In this document: one piece after another, positions 55,254 to 63,575 of the stretch
How the letters are laid out: every line of letters begins with the position of its first letter
Numbering within the stretch: position 1 is the stretch's first letter
Source of the DNA: Streptomyces fagopyri
Lineage (GTDB): Bacteria > Actinomycetota > Actinomycetes > Streptomycetales > Streptomycetaceae
Length of the DNA: 64,000 nt
Reading direction: 5' to 3'
NCBI RefSeq assembly: GCF_009498275.1
Contig: NZ_CP045643.1
Span: 8,816,331 to 8,880,330, forward strand
The notes under the pieces: model-generated
Seen by the model: only the letters and a program-made list of their open reading frames with translations
Told to the model about the DNA's origin: nothing
Databases searched by the model: none
Made by a program: the position numbers and the translations under genes

Positions 55254-57509
55254 ATGAGCAGCCGGTACGCGCCGGGGGGCGCCGTTCTCGCGGTGGTCCA
55301 CGAGCCGGGTGCGCCCTCGCCGGGGGGCCCGCTCGTGCTGGAACTGTGCGGCCCGCTGGGCCCGGCGGACGCCGAGACCGTCGCCGCCCGGCTCGCGCAG
55401 CGTCACCGTTCCTTCGACGTCGCGCTGGACAGTCACCGTTCCGGCCGTCACCTCCTGCGTCTGACCCCGCCCGCCGCCGCGCCGGGCCCTCTGCCGCTGC
55501 CCGCGGAACTGCTGGCCGACGTGCTGGCCCCGCCTCCGCCGGGCGGCGAGGTCCTCCCGGTCACCGGACACCAGCGGGCCCTGCTGCGCGCGGCCCTGGC
55601 CCCCGCCGGCACCACCGCGGACACCGGCCGGCCGCACCACCCGCACGGCGCGGACGACCCGCACGACCCGCACGACCCGCACGGCGCGGACAGCACCGGC
55701 GGCGCGGACAGCACCGGCGGGATCGACGGCACGCACGACCCGCACGACCCGCACGGAGTGGAGGGTGTGGAGGGCGGGGGTGGTGGGGGTGGTGGGGGCG
55801 GTCATTTGGAGCAGCTGTACTGGGACTGGTCCGGGCCGCTGGACGTGGCCCGGTTCGCCGCGGCCTGGCAGTCGGTCGTCGACCGGGAGTCGGTGCTGCG
55901 GGCCTGTTTCGACTGGGTCGCCTCGCCCCGTCTGGTGCTGCACGCCCGCGCCGAGGCCGACATCGCCGTCCACTCCCGTACCACTGTCACCTGGGCGCAG
56001 CTTCTGCGGCGCGACCGGGCGCGGGGCTTCGCGCTGCACCGGCCCGGCCTGCTGCGCCTGACGCTGCTGCGGGGGGCGTCCTCGGCCGCCGCGCCGGCCC
56101 CGCTCCCGCGGGTGCTGCTGACCTATCATCCGGCGCTGCTGGACGAGCGGGGCGTGCACCTGCTGCTGCGGGAGTTCTACCGCGCCTACGCCGCGGGCGG
56201 TGTGCTGCCCGGCGGGGAACGCCGCCCCGACCTGCGTGATCACGCCCGCTGGCTGGCCGGGCAGAACACCGACGCCGCACGGCAGTTGTGGGCGCGGGCC
56301 GCGCCGCCGCGGCACGCCGCGACCCGCCCGGGCCGGCCGGGCGGCGCGACCGGGCAGCACGGGCCCGGACTCCTGCACACCCGGCTGCGGGCCGCCCAGA
56401 CCTTCCGGCTGCGTTCCTGGGCGGCCCTGCGCGGCGCCGCGGAGAGCAGCGCCCTGCACCTGGTGTGGGCGCTGCTGCTGTACCGGGCGGCGGACGTGCG
56501 GGGCCCGCTGCCGGTGAGTTTCGGGGTGCAGCTGTCCGGCCGGGACATCACCCTGCCGGGCGCCGCGGGCATCCCCGGCCCGCTGGACGGGCCGCTGCCG
56601 ATGACCGTGAGCGTCGACCCCGACGAACCCCTCACCGGCCTGCTGCACCAGGTCCGTGACACGCTCCTGGACCTGGCCGCCTATCCGTGGGCCGGCACCG
56701 AGTCGATCCGCGCGTGGAGCGGCAGGCCCCCCGCCCCGTCCGGGTCCGCTCGCGTCACCGACGCGTTCACCGACCCCTGCGCCGACACCCTCCTGCGGTT
56801 CGAGGGGCCGCTCCCGCTGCCGCAGGCCCTGCGCGGTGAACTCGCCGCCCAGGGCATCGACGTACAGAGCCCGCGCATCGCCGCCGGCGCCACCGGCCGG
56901 CCCCTGACCCTCACCGCCCGCCACGACACCGAGGGCGGTCTGGCCCTCAGCGCCGTCCACGACCGGGCCCGCCTGGCCGACGAGGACGCCGCCGCCCTGC
57001 ACACCCAGTGCGTGCGTCTGCTGCGCGCACTGCCCGGGCACCGGGACGCCGCGGCGACCACCGGACAGCTGCTGGACGTCCTGGAGCGGGCCGCGGTCCC
57101 GCGGATGGCCCGCCCCGCGCCGCCCCCGCCGCGCCCCGCGCTGAGCGTGCTGCGCCCCGGACACCCGCACGCGGACGTGATCTGCCTGGTCGTCGTCCCC
57201 GGTGTGCCCGCGGGCAGTTACGACCTGTTCGTCCGCGGCCACCGGGGCCCGGAGCGGATCGTGGCCGTGCACGCCGACGGCGCCCCCGGCGCGCCGCAGG
57301 CCGTGCTGCACCAGGCCCGGGGACCGGGCCGGCGGCTGGTGCTGTGCGGGTGCGGGCCCGGCGGCCGGGCGGCCTACGAACTCGCCCAGCACCTGCTGTA
57401 CGCCGCCGGCCCCGCTCCGGCCGTCGTCATGACCGGCATCGGCGACGCCGCCGCCGGCGCGTCCGCCCTCGCCCGCGGCGTCCGCTCCGTCCTCACCCCG
57501 CCGCCCTGA
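55254..57509 (+). CDS. Condensation/thioesterase-like protein lacking both catalytic motifs
   Basis: 751 residues from ATG 55254 (GGGAGG upstream; an earlier in-frame GTG lacks one). Residues ~100-620 align with an NRPS condensation domain: VTGHQRALLRAAL, QLYWDWSGPLDVARFAAAWQ, SVVDRESVLRACFDWV, and the late PVSFGVQLSGRDITLPGAAG. The HHxxxDG site reads HPALLDE (292-298): catalytic second His is Pro293 and Gly is Glu298. Residues ~640-750 resemble a thioesterase (VICLVVVPGVPAGSYDLFVR, VLCGCGPGGRAAYELAQHLL), but the GxSxG nucleophile is Gly701. His/Asp-rich repeats fill ~120-185. A structural, docking or non-canonical role is inferred. Confidence 0.75.
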   Translation: MSSRYAPGGAVLAVVHEPGAPSPGGPLVLELCGPLGPADAETVAARLAQRHRSFDVALDSHRSGRHLLRLTPPAAAPGPLPLPAELLADVLAPPPPGGEVLPVTGHQRALLRAALAPAGTTADTGRPHHPHGADDPHDPHDPHGADSTGGADSTGGIDGTHDPHDPHGVEGVEGGGGGGGGGGHLEQLYWDWSGPLDVARFAAAWQSVVDRESVLRACFDWVASPRLVLHARAEADIAVHSRTTVTWAQLLRRDRARGFALHRPGLLRLTLLRGASSAAAPAPLPRVLLTYHPALLDERGVHLLLREFYRAYAAGGVLPGGERRPDLRDHARWLAGQNTDAARQLWARAAPPRHAATRPGRPGGATGQHGPGLLHTRLRAAQTFRLRSWAALRGAAESSALHLVWALLLYRAADVRGPLPVSFGVQLSGRDITLPGAAGIPGPLDGPLPMTVSVDPDEPLTGLLHQVRDTLLDLAAYPWAGTESIRAWSGRPPAPSGSARVTDAFTDPCADTLLRFEGPLPLPQALRGELAAQGIDVQSPRIAAGATGRPLTLTARHDTEGGLALSAVHDRARLADEDAAALHTQCVRLLRALPGHRDAAATTGQLLDVLERAAVPRMARPAPPPPRPALSVLRPGHPHADVICLVVVPGVPAGSYDLFVRGHRGPERIVAVHADGAPGAPQAVLHQARGPGRRLVLCGCGPGGRAAYELAQHLLYAAGPAPAVVMTGIGDAAAGASALARGVRSVLTPPP

Positions 57510-58383
57510 AACACACCCCCCGAAACCGTCCCCCTCTGTAGCCCGCCCTCTCGAAGCCGGCCCCCGTGAAGCCCGCCGTCTGGGGCCTGCGCCCTGAACC
57601 CGGCCCGCCCCGGGGGCGCCGCCGTGCGCAAGAAGCGGCGAACGGGGCCGTGCTGTCCCCGCGGACGCACCGGCGGCCTCGCACCCGCGGGAAGAAGAGG
57701 GACCGGCCGAAGGAGGAGCCGCGGCGGCATACCGGCACCCGGCCGCAGCACGCGGGCCGGGTGCTGCGGCCGGGTGCGGGGCGGGAACGGCGGCCGGCGC
57801 TGTCCCGGCAGTGGCCGCCGCCGCGCGGCGCTGCCGGGACACCGCCGGGGCGCAACATCCCTGCCGTCGTTGCCTGCCGCCGTGCCGTACGGGTCCACCG
57901 AGCGCGGACCCGTACGGCACCGGACGCATCCGCCCCCGCACCCTGGCCCTTGCGCCCCCGTCCCCGCTCGGGTCCCCTTCCCCCCTCGTCGTCGACAAAG
58001 GGGGGAAGGGGAGAAAGGGGGGAAGGGGAGAGGGGAGGCGCCGGGGTGAGCCCAGCCGGGTGCGCCGGTCCGTGCGACGGCGTCCGCACACGCAGACGGC
58101 CCCGGGCCCGGTACGGGGCGGGGCGGGAAGCGGACGGCCCGGCCCCGGCGTCGTCGCGGTCCGGCGCCGGGCGGGAACCGGGGGGCGGGCCGCCGTGCCC
58201 CGCGCCGCCCCCCGGCCCGGATGCCGGGCAGCAGGCGGGGCGGGGGCGGGCGGGCCCGGGCCGGATTCCTGTCGTGCCGTCACCGGCCGGGCCTTCGAAG
58301 GCCCGGCCGGCGGCGGCCGTCACCGGCCGGGCCGCCCGCTCCCGCTCCCGCTCCTGGACCTGGACCTGGATTCAGGCTCAGGC
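57510..58383. other. Gap with several hairpins
   Basis: No gene. It includes an 11-base-arm inverted repeat TGTCCCGGCAG/CTGCCGGGACA (57800-57840), the hairpin at 57882-57920 and CCCCTTCCCCC/GGGGGGAAGGGG (57970-58013). These probably terminate the two convergent transcripts, since the gene on the left reads right and SARP2 reads left. Confidence 0.5.
57882..57920. terminator. Perfect 15-base hairpin between convergent genes
   Basis: GTGCCGTACGGGTCC and its exact complement flank a nine-base loop, between the condensation-like gene and the SARP2 gene that reads toward it. Confidence 0.65.
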
Positions 58384-59205
58384 TCAGGCCGTGAACAGGT
58401 CGTAGGTGGAGCTGTGGCGCGGTCCGGCCAGTACGTCCAGCTGGGGGTCGACGGTCAGGACGGCCTGGTGGAGGCGCTGCAGCTGAGGGGAGGGCTCCAC
58501 GCCCAGGTCCTCGATCAGCCGGACCCGCAGCCTGCGGTAGACCTCCAGGGCGGAGGCCTGCCGGCCGGAGCGGTAGAGCGCCACCATGGCCTGCGAGTGC
58601 AGCCCCTCGTGCTGGGGATGACGGGCAGTCAGTTCTATGAGTTCGGCGATGAGTTCGGCGTGCCGGCCCAGCCGCAGGTCGGCGTCGATGCGCCGCTCCA
58701 CGGTGACCAGCCGGCTCTCCTCCAGCCGTACCACCTCGATCTCCAGGACCGGCCCCAGGCGTACGTCGACCAGGGCGGGGCCCTCCCACAGTCCCAGGGC
58801 CTCGCGGAAGCGGGCGGCGGAGACCTCGTCGTCGCCGCTCTCGAAGGCGACCTGTCCCTCCCGCGTCAGACGGTCGTACTGGTGCACGTCGACGCTGTCG
58901 GGCGGGATCTGCAGCAGGTATCCGCCGTGCCGGGTGGCCAGTACCTCCTTGGCGCCGCCCGGTGCGCCGGGGCCCATCGCGGTGCCCAGCCGCCGGCGCA
59001 GTTGCAGGATGTAGGTCTGCAGGGTCGTCAGTGCGCTCTGCGGGGGCTGCGTCGCCCAGATCTCCTCCATGAGGGTCGGGACGGGCATCACCCGTCCGGG
59101 ATACAACGCCAGCAGCGACAGGATCTGCCGCGGCTTGCCCGCGCTCGGAACGATGGATCCCCCGTTGACCTCGGCATTCAACGGACCCAGAACCTGAATC
59201 CTCAC
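58384..59205 (-). CDS. SARP-family transcriptional activator (SARP2)
   Basis: 273 residues from GTG 59205 with GGAGGAG upstream. It has the winged helix (MRIQVLGPLNAEVNGGSIVP, RQILSLLALYPGRVMPVPTL, ATRHGGYLLQIP) and activation domain (VDVHQYDRLTREGQVAFESG, RLEESRLVTVERRIDADLRL, AMVALYRSGRQASALEVYRR). It is more distant from SARP1 and SARP3 than they are from each other and resembles the classical ActII-ORF4/RedD type. It is the only cluster gene besides afsA on the minus strand. Confidence 0.95.
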   Translation of the reverse strand: MRIQVLGPLNAEVNGGSIVPSAGKPRQILSLLALYPGRVMPVPTLMEEIWATQPPQSALTTLQTYILQLRRRLGTAMGPGAPGGAKEVLATRHGGYLLQIPPDSVDVHQYDRLTREGQVAFESGDDEVSAARFREALGLWEGPALVDVRLGPVLEIEVVRLEESRLVTVERRIDADLRLGRHAELIAELIELTARHPQHEGLHSQAMVALYRSGRQASALEVYRRLRVRLIEDLGVEPSPQLQRLHQAVLTVDPQLDVLAGPRHSSTYDLFTA

Positions 59206-60129
59206 CGGTCTCCTCCGTATGTCGTCGAGCTCCTTGTCCCGTTCCTTTCGTGGCCAGAAATCCGCGCCGTCGCTCACGCTAGCCGCGGCCGTCCCTCCCC
59301 AGCGATTTCCTGGAGCCGTTCTCGAGCGGACTTCCAAGTCCGGTCCCACGCCCCCTGTTCGGGGCGCTGGAGGACGCTTGCAGCGCGGCTCGAATCGAAC
59401 TCCTGATTCCGCCGTCACCGCACTCCAGACGGTTACCGTCGTCCATTTCCGTACGCCCGCGCCGCTGCCCGCGGCATCAGTAATCACCGCCGCGGGCGCC
59501 GTCAAGACACCACGTCCCCGTCACGCCCCGCACCCGCCGCGCGCCGGGCCGCACGCCCCGCCCCCACCCTCCCGGCGCGCCCCACCGCGCCCCTCCCGCC
59601 CTCCCCGCGCACACGCCAACTGGCCGAAGCGTTTCCCCCGCCCCACCCGGACCTGACCCCACCCCGCCCCACCCGGACCTGACCCCACCCCGCCCCACCC
59701 GGACCTGACCCCACCCCACCCCACCCGGACCAGACCAGACCGGGCCGGGTCGGGTCGGGCCGTCCCGACCCCGGCTCCCGCGACCACTTCCCACCCCGCC
59801 CCGCTGCCTGTCACGCCAACTGCCCTCACTCCAGCTCCCGTCACCCACTCCCTGCGGCCCTGCTCCCGAGACCCCACTCCCCCTCACCCCGCTCCCGGTC
59901 ATGCCACCGCCCGTCACCCCAGCCCCTGTCGCGTGGCCTCCCGCCCCCCAACTCCCGCCGTCCCGGGGCCCGCAGGCACGCCCTCGGCCGCCCGGCTCCT
60001 CCTGCTGTCCCTTCTCCCTCCCGCCGGGGGCGCGGCGCGCCGGCGTCCGGCCGCGGCGTCCCTCCCGTACCGGCCCCGGTGCCGCGTGCCTGGCCGGCCT
60101 GCCGGTGCGGGCGACGGCGTGGAGCGCTC
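59206..60129. other. Gap with 26-base tandem repeat
   Basis: No gene. It contains the tandem repeat at 59636-59735 and, after it, degenerate CTCCCGTCACCCCA-type repeats to about 59940. Confidence 0.5.
59636..59735. repeat. 26-base tandem repeat
   Basis: About 3.7 copies of a 26-base unit beginning CCCCACCCCGCCCCACCCGG and ending ACCTGA. The first copies are nearly identical; the last is degenerate. Confidence 0.85.
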
Positions 60130-60159
60130 TTCGAGTGCAGTGAGAGCGGTTCTTGAGCG
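60130..60159 (+). promoter_or_regulatory. Candidate SARP heptamers before the carboxylase genes
   Basis: TCGAGTG (60131) and TTGAGCG (60153) lie 22 bases apart, two helical turns, with a weak GAGAGCG at the 11-base midpoint. The TCGAGTG word is the same as before the aromatase gene. Confidence 0.35.
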
Positions 60160-60204
60160 TGGTGACCGATGGTGTCTGCACAGCTGAAGGAGGAGGGAGG
60201 AGGT

Positions 60205-60402
60205 ATGGGCACCCCGGACCAGTACGAGCCCGTCCTGCGCGTGGAACGCGGGCGGGCCGGCGAAGAGGAACTGGCCGCACCCACCGTGGTGCCGCTCGCG
60301 CTCGGCGCGGGCGGCGCACCCGCCCGCCGGGACAGGCCGCTCAACGGCTCCCGCTGGTGGAGGAGGCCCCGGGCCTACCGCGGCCCGCGCGGCCGGCAGT
60401 GA
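60205..60402 (+). CDS. accE: Acyl-CoA carboxylase epsilon subunit
   Basis: 65 residues starting at ATG 60205 behind GGAGGGAGGAGG. The N-terminal PVLRVERGRAGEEELAAPTV matches the RV-x-RG-x-(9)-ELAAL signature of actinobacterial epsilon subunits, and the C-terminus has the usual W-R-x-P pattern (SRWWRRPRAYRG). Epsilon subunits stabilise the alpha-beta carboxylase complex. It lies 27 bases upstream of the beta subunit gene, so the two are co-translated. Confidence 0.8.
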   Translation: MGTPDQYEPVLRVERGRAGEEELAAPTVVPLALGAGGAPARRDRPLNGSRWWRRPRAYRGPRGRQ

Positions 60403-60429
60403 TGGACCTCGCCCAGAAAGGGACCTGAC

Positions 60430-62022
60430 ATGGCAACGACCACTGCCCCCGCCCCCGTCGAGCCGGGGCCGACCGACATCCGCGGACGCGTGGCGGAACT
60501 GCACGCGATCCGTGAGGCGGCCCGGCTGGGCCCCAGTGAGAAGGCGACCGCCGCCCAGCACGCCAAGGGCAAACTGACCGCCCGTGAACGCATCGCCCTG
60601 CTGCTGGACGAGAACAGCTTCCAGGAGGTCGAGCAGTTGCGCCGGCACCGGGCGACCGGGTTCGGCCTGGAGGCCAAGAAGCCGTACACGGACGGTGTGA
60701 TCACCGGCTGGGGCACGGTGGAGGGCCGTACGGTCTTCGTCTACGCGCACGACTTCCGTATCTTCGGCGGCGCGCTGGGCGAGGCGCACGCCACGAAGAT
60801 CCACAAGATCATGGACATGGCCATCGCCGCCGGTGCGCCGCTGGTGTCCCTCAACGACGGTGCGGGCGCCCGGATCCAGGAGGGTGTCTCGGCGCTGGCC
60901 GGCTACGGCGGCATCTTCCAGCGCAACACGAAGGCCTCCGGTGTCATCCCGCAGATCTCGGTGATGCTCGGCCCGTGCGCGGGCGGCGCGGCCTACAGCC
61001 CGGCTCTGACGGACTTCGTGTTCATGGTCCGTGAGACCTCGCAGATGTTCATCACCGGCCCGGACGTGGTCAAGGCCGTCACCGGCGAGGAGATCAGCCA
61101 GAACGGGCTCGGCGGCGCCGACGTGCACGCCGAGACCAGCGGCGTGGCCCACTTCGCGTACGACGACGAGGAGACCTGCCTCGCCGAGGTCCGCTACCTC
61201 CTGGCGATGCTCCCGCAGAACAACCGCGAGAACCCCCCGCACACCACCGCCCACGACCCGGCCGGCCGGCGCGGCGAGATCCTCCTCGACCTGGTGCCCG
61301 CCGACGGCAACCGGCCCTACGACATGACGAAGGTCATCGAGGAACTCGTCGACGACGGCGACTACCTGGAGGTCCACGAGCGCTGGGCCCGCAACATCAT
61401 CTGCGCGCTGGCCCGCCTGGACGGCCAGGTGGTGGGCATCGTCGCCAACCAGCCGCAGACCCTCGCCGGCGTCCTGGACATCGAAGCCTCCGAAAAAGCC
61501 GCCCGGTTCGTGCAGATGTGCGACGCCTTCAACATCCCCATCCTCACCCTCCTGGACGTCCCCGGCTTCCTGCCCGGGGTGGACCAGGAACACGGCGGGA
61601 TCATCCGGCACGGCGCGAAGCTCCTGTACGCGTACTGCAACGCGACGGTGCCGAGGATCTCGCTGATCCTGCGCAAGGCCTACGGCGGCGCCTACATCGT
61701 CATGGACTCCCAGTCCATCGGCGCGGACCTCACGTACGCGTGGCCCACCAACGAGATCGCCGTGATGGGCGCCGACGGCGCCGCCAACGTCATCTTCCGC
61801 CGCCAGATCGCCGACGCCGCCGACCCCGAGGCCATGCGCGCCCGCATGGTCAAGGAGTACAAGGCCGAACTCATGCACCCCTACTACGCGGCCGAACGCG
61901 GCCTGGTCGACGACGTCATCGACCCCGCCGAGACCCGCGAGGTCCTCATCCGCTCCCTGGCGATGCTGCACGCCAAACACGCGGACCTGCCCTCCCGCAA
62001 ACACGGCAACCCCCCGCAGTAA
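60430..62022 (+). CDS. pccB: Acyl-CoA carboxylase beta (carboxyltransferase) subunit
   Basis: 530 residues, full length for the family. Signatures include KGKLTARERIALLLDENSFQ, the N-lobe oxyanion region SLNDGAGARIQEGVSALAGY, MLGPCAGGAAYSPALTDFVF, and the C-lobe DVPGFLPGVDQEHGGIIRHG and LRKAYGGAYIVMDSQSIGAD. It transfers CO2 from biotin to acetyl- or propionyl-CoA. In this setting it probably supplies malonyl-CoA or methylmalonyl-CoA extender units; a biotinylated alpha subunit must come from elsewhere in the genome. Confidence 0.95.
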   Translation: MATTTAPAPVEPGPTDIRGRVAELHAIREAARLGPSEKATAAQHAKGKLTARERIALLLDENSFQEVEQLRRHRATGFGLEAKKPYTDGVITGWGTVEGRTVFVYAHDFRIFGGALGEAHATKIHKIMDMAIAAGAPLVSLNDGAGARIQEGVSALAGYGGIFQRNTKASGVIPQISVMLGPCAGGAAYSPALTDFVFMVRETSQMFITGPDVVKAVTGEEISQNGLGGADVHAETSGVAHFAYDDEETCLAEVRYLLAMLPQNNRENPPHTTAHDPAGRRGEILLDLVPADGNRPYDMTKVIEELVDDGDYLEVHERWARNIICALARLDGQVVGIVANQPQTLAGVLDIEASEKAARFVQMCDAFNIPILTLLDVPGFLPGVDQEHGGIIRHGAKLLYAYCNATVPRISLILRKAYGGAYIVMDSQSIGADLTYAWPTNEIAVMGADGAANVIFRRQIADAADPEAMRARMVKEYKAELMHPYYAAERGLVDDVIDPAETREVLIRSLAMLHAKHADLPSRKHGNPPQ

Positions 62023-62393
62023 CCCCCCGCAGTAACCCCGCGGACCGGCCCCGGCACCCGCCCGCACCCACCGCACCACCGCACCGCACCGCCGCGGCAC
62101 CCGCCCCGCCCCCGCCCCGCGCTTCCCCGGGCCCGGGACCCGGGGCCCGTGCACGGCCCGCTGCTCCGTTTCCCGCCCGGCATTCCGCACCAGGAGAAGA
62201 CCATACGGTCTGCTTTGCGGAACGCGGGCCGGCCCCGCCCCACCGCTCCCCGCCGCACCGGAACGAGCCGGAACGGGCCGGAAGAGGACCGGAGTTGCCC
62301 AGGACGCCTGGCCACCGCCCGCTTTCGGCGGTACGCGGACCGCCGGCGGACGGTCTCCCCTCACCCCCACAGAAACCGCACGAACGGTCGGGT
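62023..62393. other. Gap upstream of SARP3
   Basis: No gene. An imperfect ARE-like word (ACCATACGGTCTGCTTTGCG) lies near 62200-62219. Confidence 0.35.
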
Positions 62394-62422
62394 ATTGACA
62401 GACCGGATGCGCTGTTTTGTAA
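62394..62422 (+). promoter_or_regulatory. Promoter with overlapping ARE-like site before SARP3
   Basis: TTGACA, then 17 bases, then TGTAAT. The overlapping GACAGACCGGATGCGCTGTT resembles an ARE and closely matches the site before SARP1 (49052-49080). Confidence 0.62.
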
Positions 62423-62461
62423 TCGGGGGTGCGGCACGGGACACCGAGCAGGGGAGACGGC

Positions 62462-63286
62462 GTGGACATCGACGTACTGGGCGCACTGGCAGTGCGGGAG
62501 AACGGGGTGTCCATCACCCCGACGGCGCCGAAACCGCGGCAGGTGCTGGCGCTGCTCGCGCTCCGGGCCGACCAGGTGGTGCCCGTCGCGGCCCTCACCG
62601 AGGAACTGTGGGGCAACTCCCCGCCGCGCAGCGCCCGTACCACCCTGCAGACGTACGTGCTGCAGCTGCGCGAGCTCATCGCGCAGGCGCTCGAACACGG
62701 CCGCAGCGGCGCCAAGGACGTCCTGATGACCCTGCCGGGCGGCTATCTGCTCGTCTCCGGCGGCGGCAGCAGCGACGTGCGCGAGTTCGAACGCCTCGCG
62801 GGGGAGGGCTACCGGGCCATGGACCAGGGCGCCTTCGCCGAGGCGGCCCGCACCCTGGCCGGGGCGCTGCAGCTGTGGACGGGGCCCGCGTTCGCCGACG
62901 TGACGGCCGGGGCGCAGCTGGCGATGGAGACCCGGCGGCTGGAGGAGAGCCGGCTGTGCGCGCTGGACCAGCGCATCGAGGCCGATCTGCGGCTGGGCCG
63001 CCACCGTGAACTGCTGCCCGAACTGACCGTGCTGACCAGCCGTTACCGCACCCACGAGAACCTGCACGCACAGTTCATGCTGGCCCTGCACCGCTCCGGG
63101 CGGCGCAGCGAGTCGCTCAGCGTCTACCACCAGCTGCGGGCCACCCTCGTCAACGACCTGGGCCTGGAGCCCTCGCCGCGGCTGCGGCGGCTGCAGCACT
63201 CCATCCAGACGGCGGCGCCGGAGACGGCGTCGGTGCCCGCACCGTTCGACGGCGCGGGACCCCCCGCGCCCGCACGGGCCCGGTGA
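62462..63286 (+). CDS. SARP-family transcriptional activator (SARP3)
   Basis: 274 residues from GTG 62462, preceded by the same AGGGGAGACGGC leader as SARP1. The winged helix (LGALAVRENGVSITPTAPKP, TLQTYVLQLRELIAQALEHG) and activation domain (SSDVREFERLAGEGYRAMDQ, RLEESRLCALDQRIEADLRL) are clearly paralogous to SARP1, with long blocks of identity. It lies just upstream of the carrier-domain gene. Confidence 0.95.
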   Translation: MDIDVLGALAVRENGVSITPTAPKPRQVLALLALRADQVVPVAALTEELWGNSPPRSARTTLQTYVLQLRELIAQALEHGRSGAKDVLMTLPGGYLLVSGGGSSDVREFERLAGEGYRAMDQGAFAEAARTLAGALQLWTGPAFADVTAGAQLAMETRRLEESRLCALDQRIEADLRLGRHRELLPELTVLTSRYRTHENLHAQFMLALHRSGRRSESLSVYHQLRATLVNDLGLEPSPRLRRLQHSIQTAAPETASVPAPFDGAGPPAPARAR

Positions 63287-63575
63287 ACCCCCGCCACCCG
63301 CACGGCAGCGGCACCGGTCACCGCCGCGCGGGCGGTGCGCACCCCGCCGCCCGCTGAGGGCGCCCCGGGCGGCGCGCCCCCGGGCGGCGTACCGCGTCGG
63401 CGTGCCGGATCGGTGCGCGGGCTCATTCTTTGGGCGGAGGGTCTTGGCGCCGGCTGGTTCCCGGGAGCCAGCCGGCGTCGGCGGGGATCACCACGGCCGG
63501 GGATGCGGCGCCGTACCGGCGGCGCCCACAATGCCAGGACGGCCACCCGGGATTCGACCCTTGGAGACGCCCCCC
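63287..63575. other. Gap before the carrier-domain gene
   Basis: No gene; it should contain the promoter of the following gene. No clear ARE or heptamer repeat was seen. Confidence 0.35.

Noticed and set aside
55089..58283. A 1064-codon minus-strand frame
   Set aside because: It is antisense to the condensation-like gene and lacks any recognisable domain.
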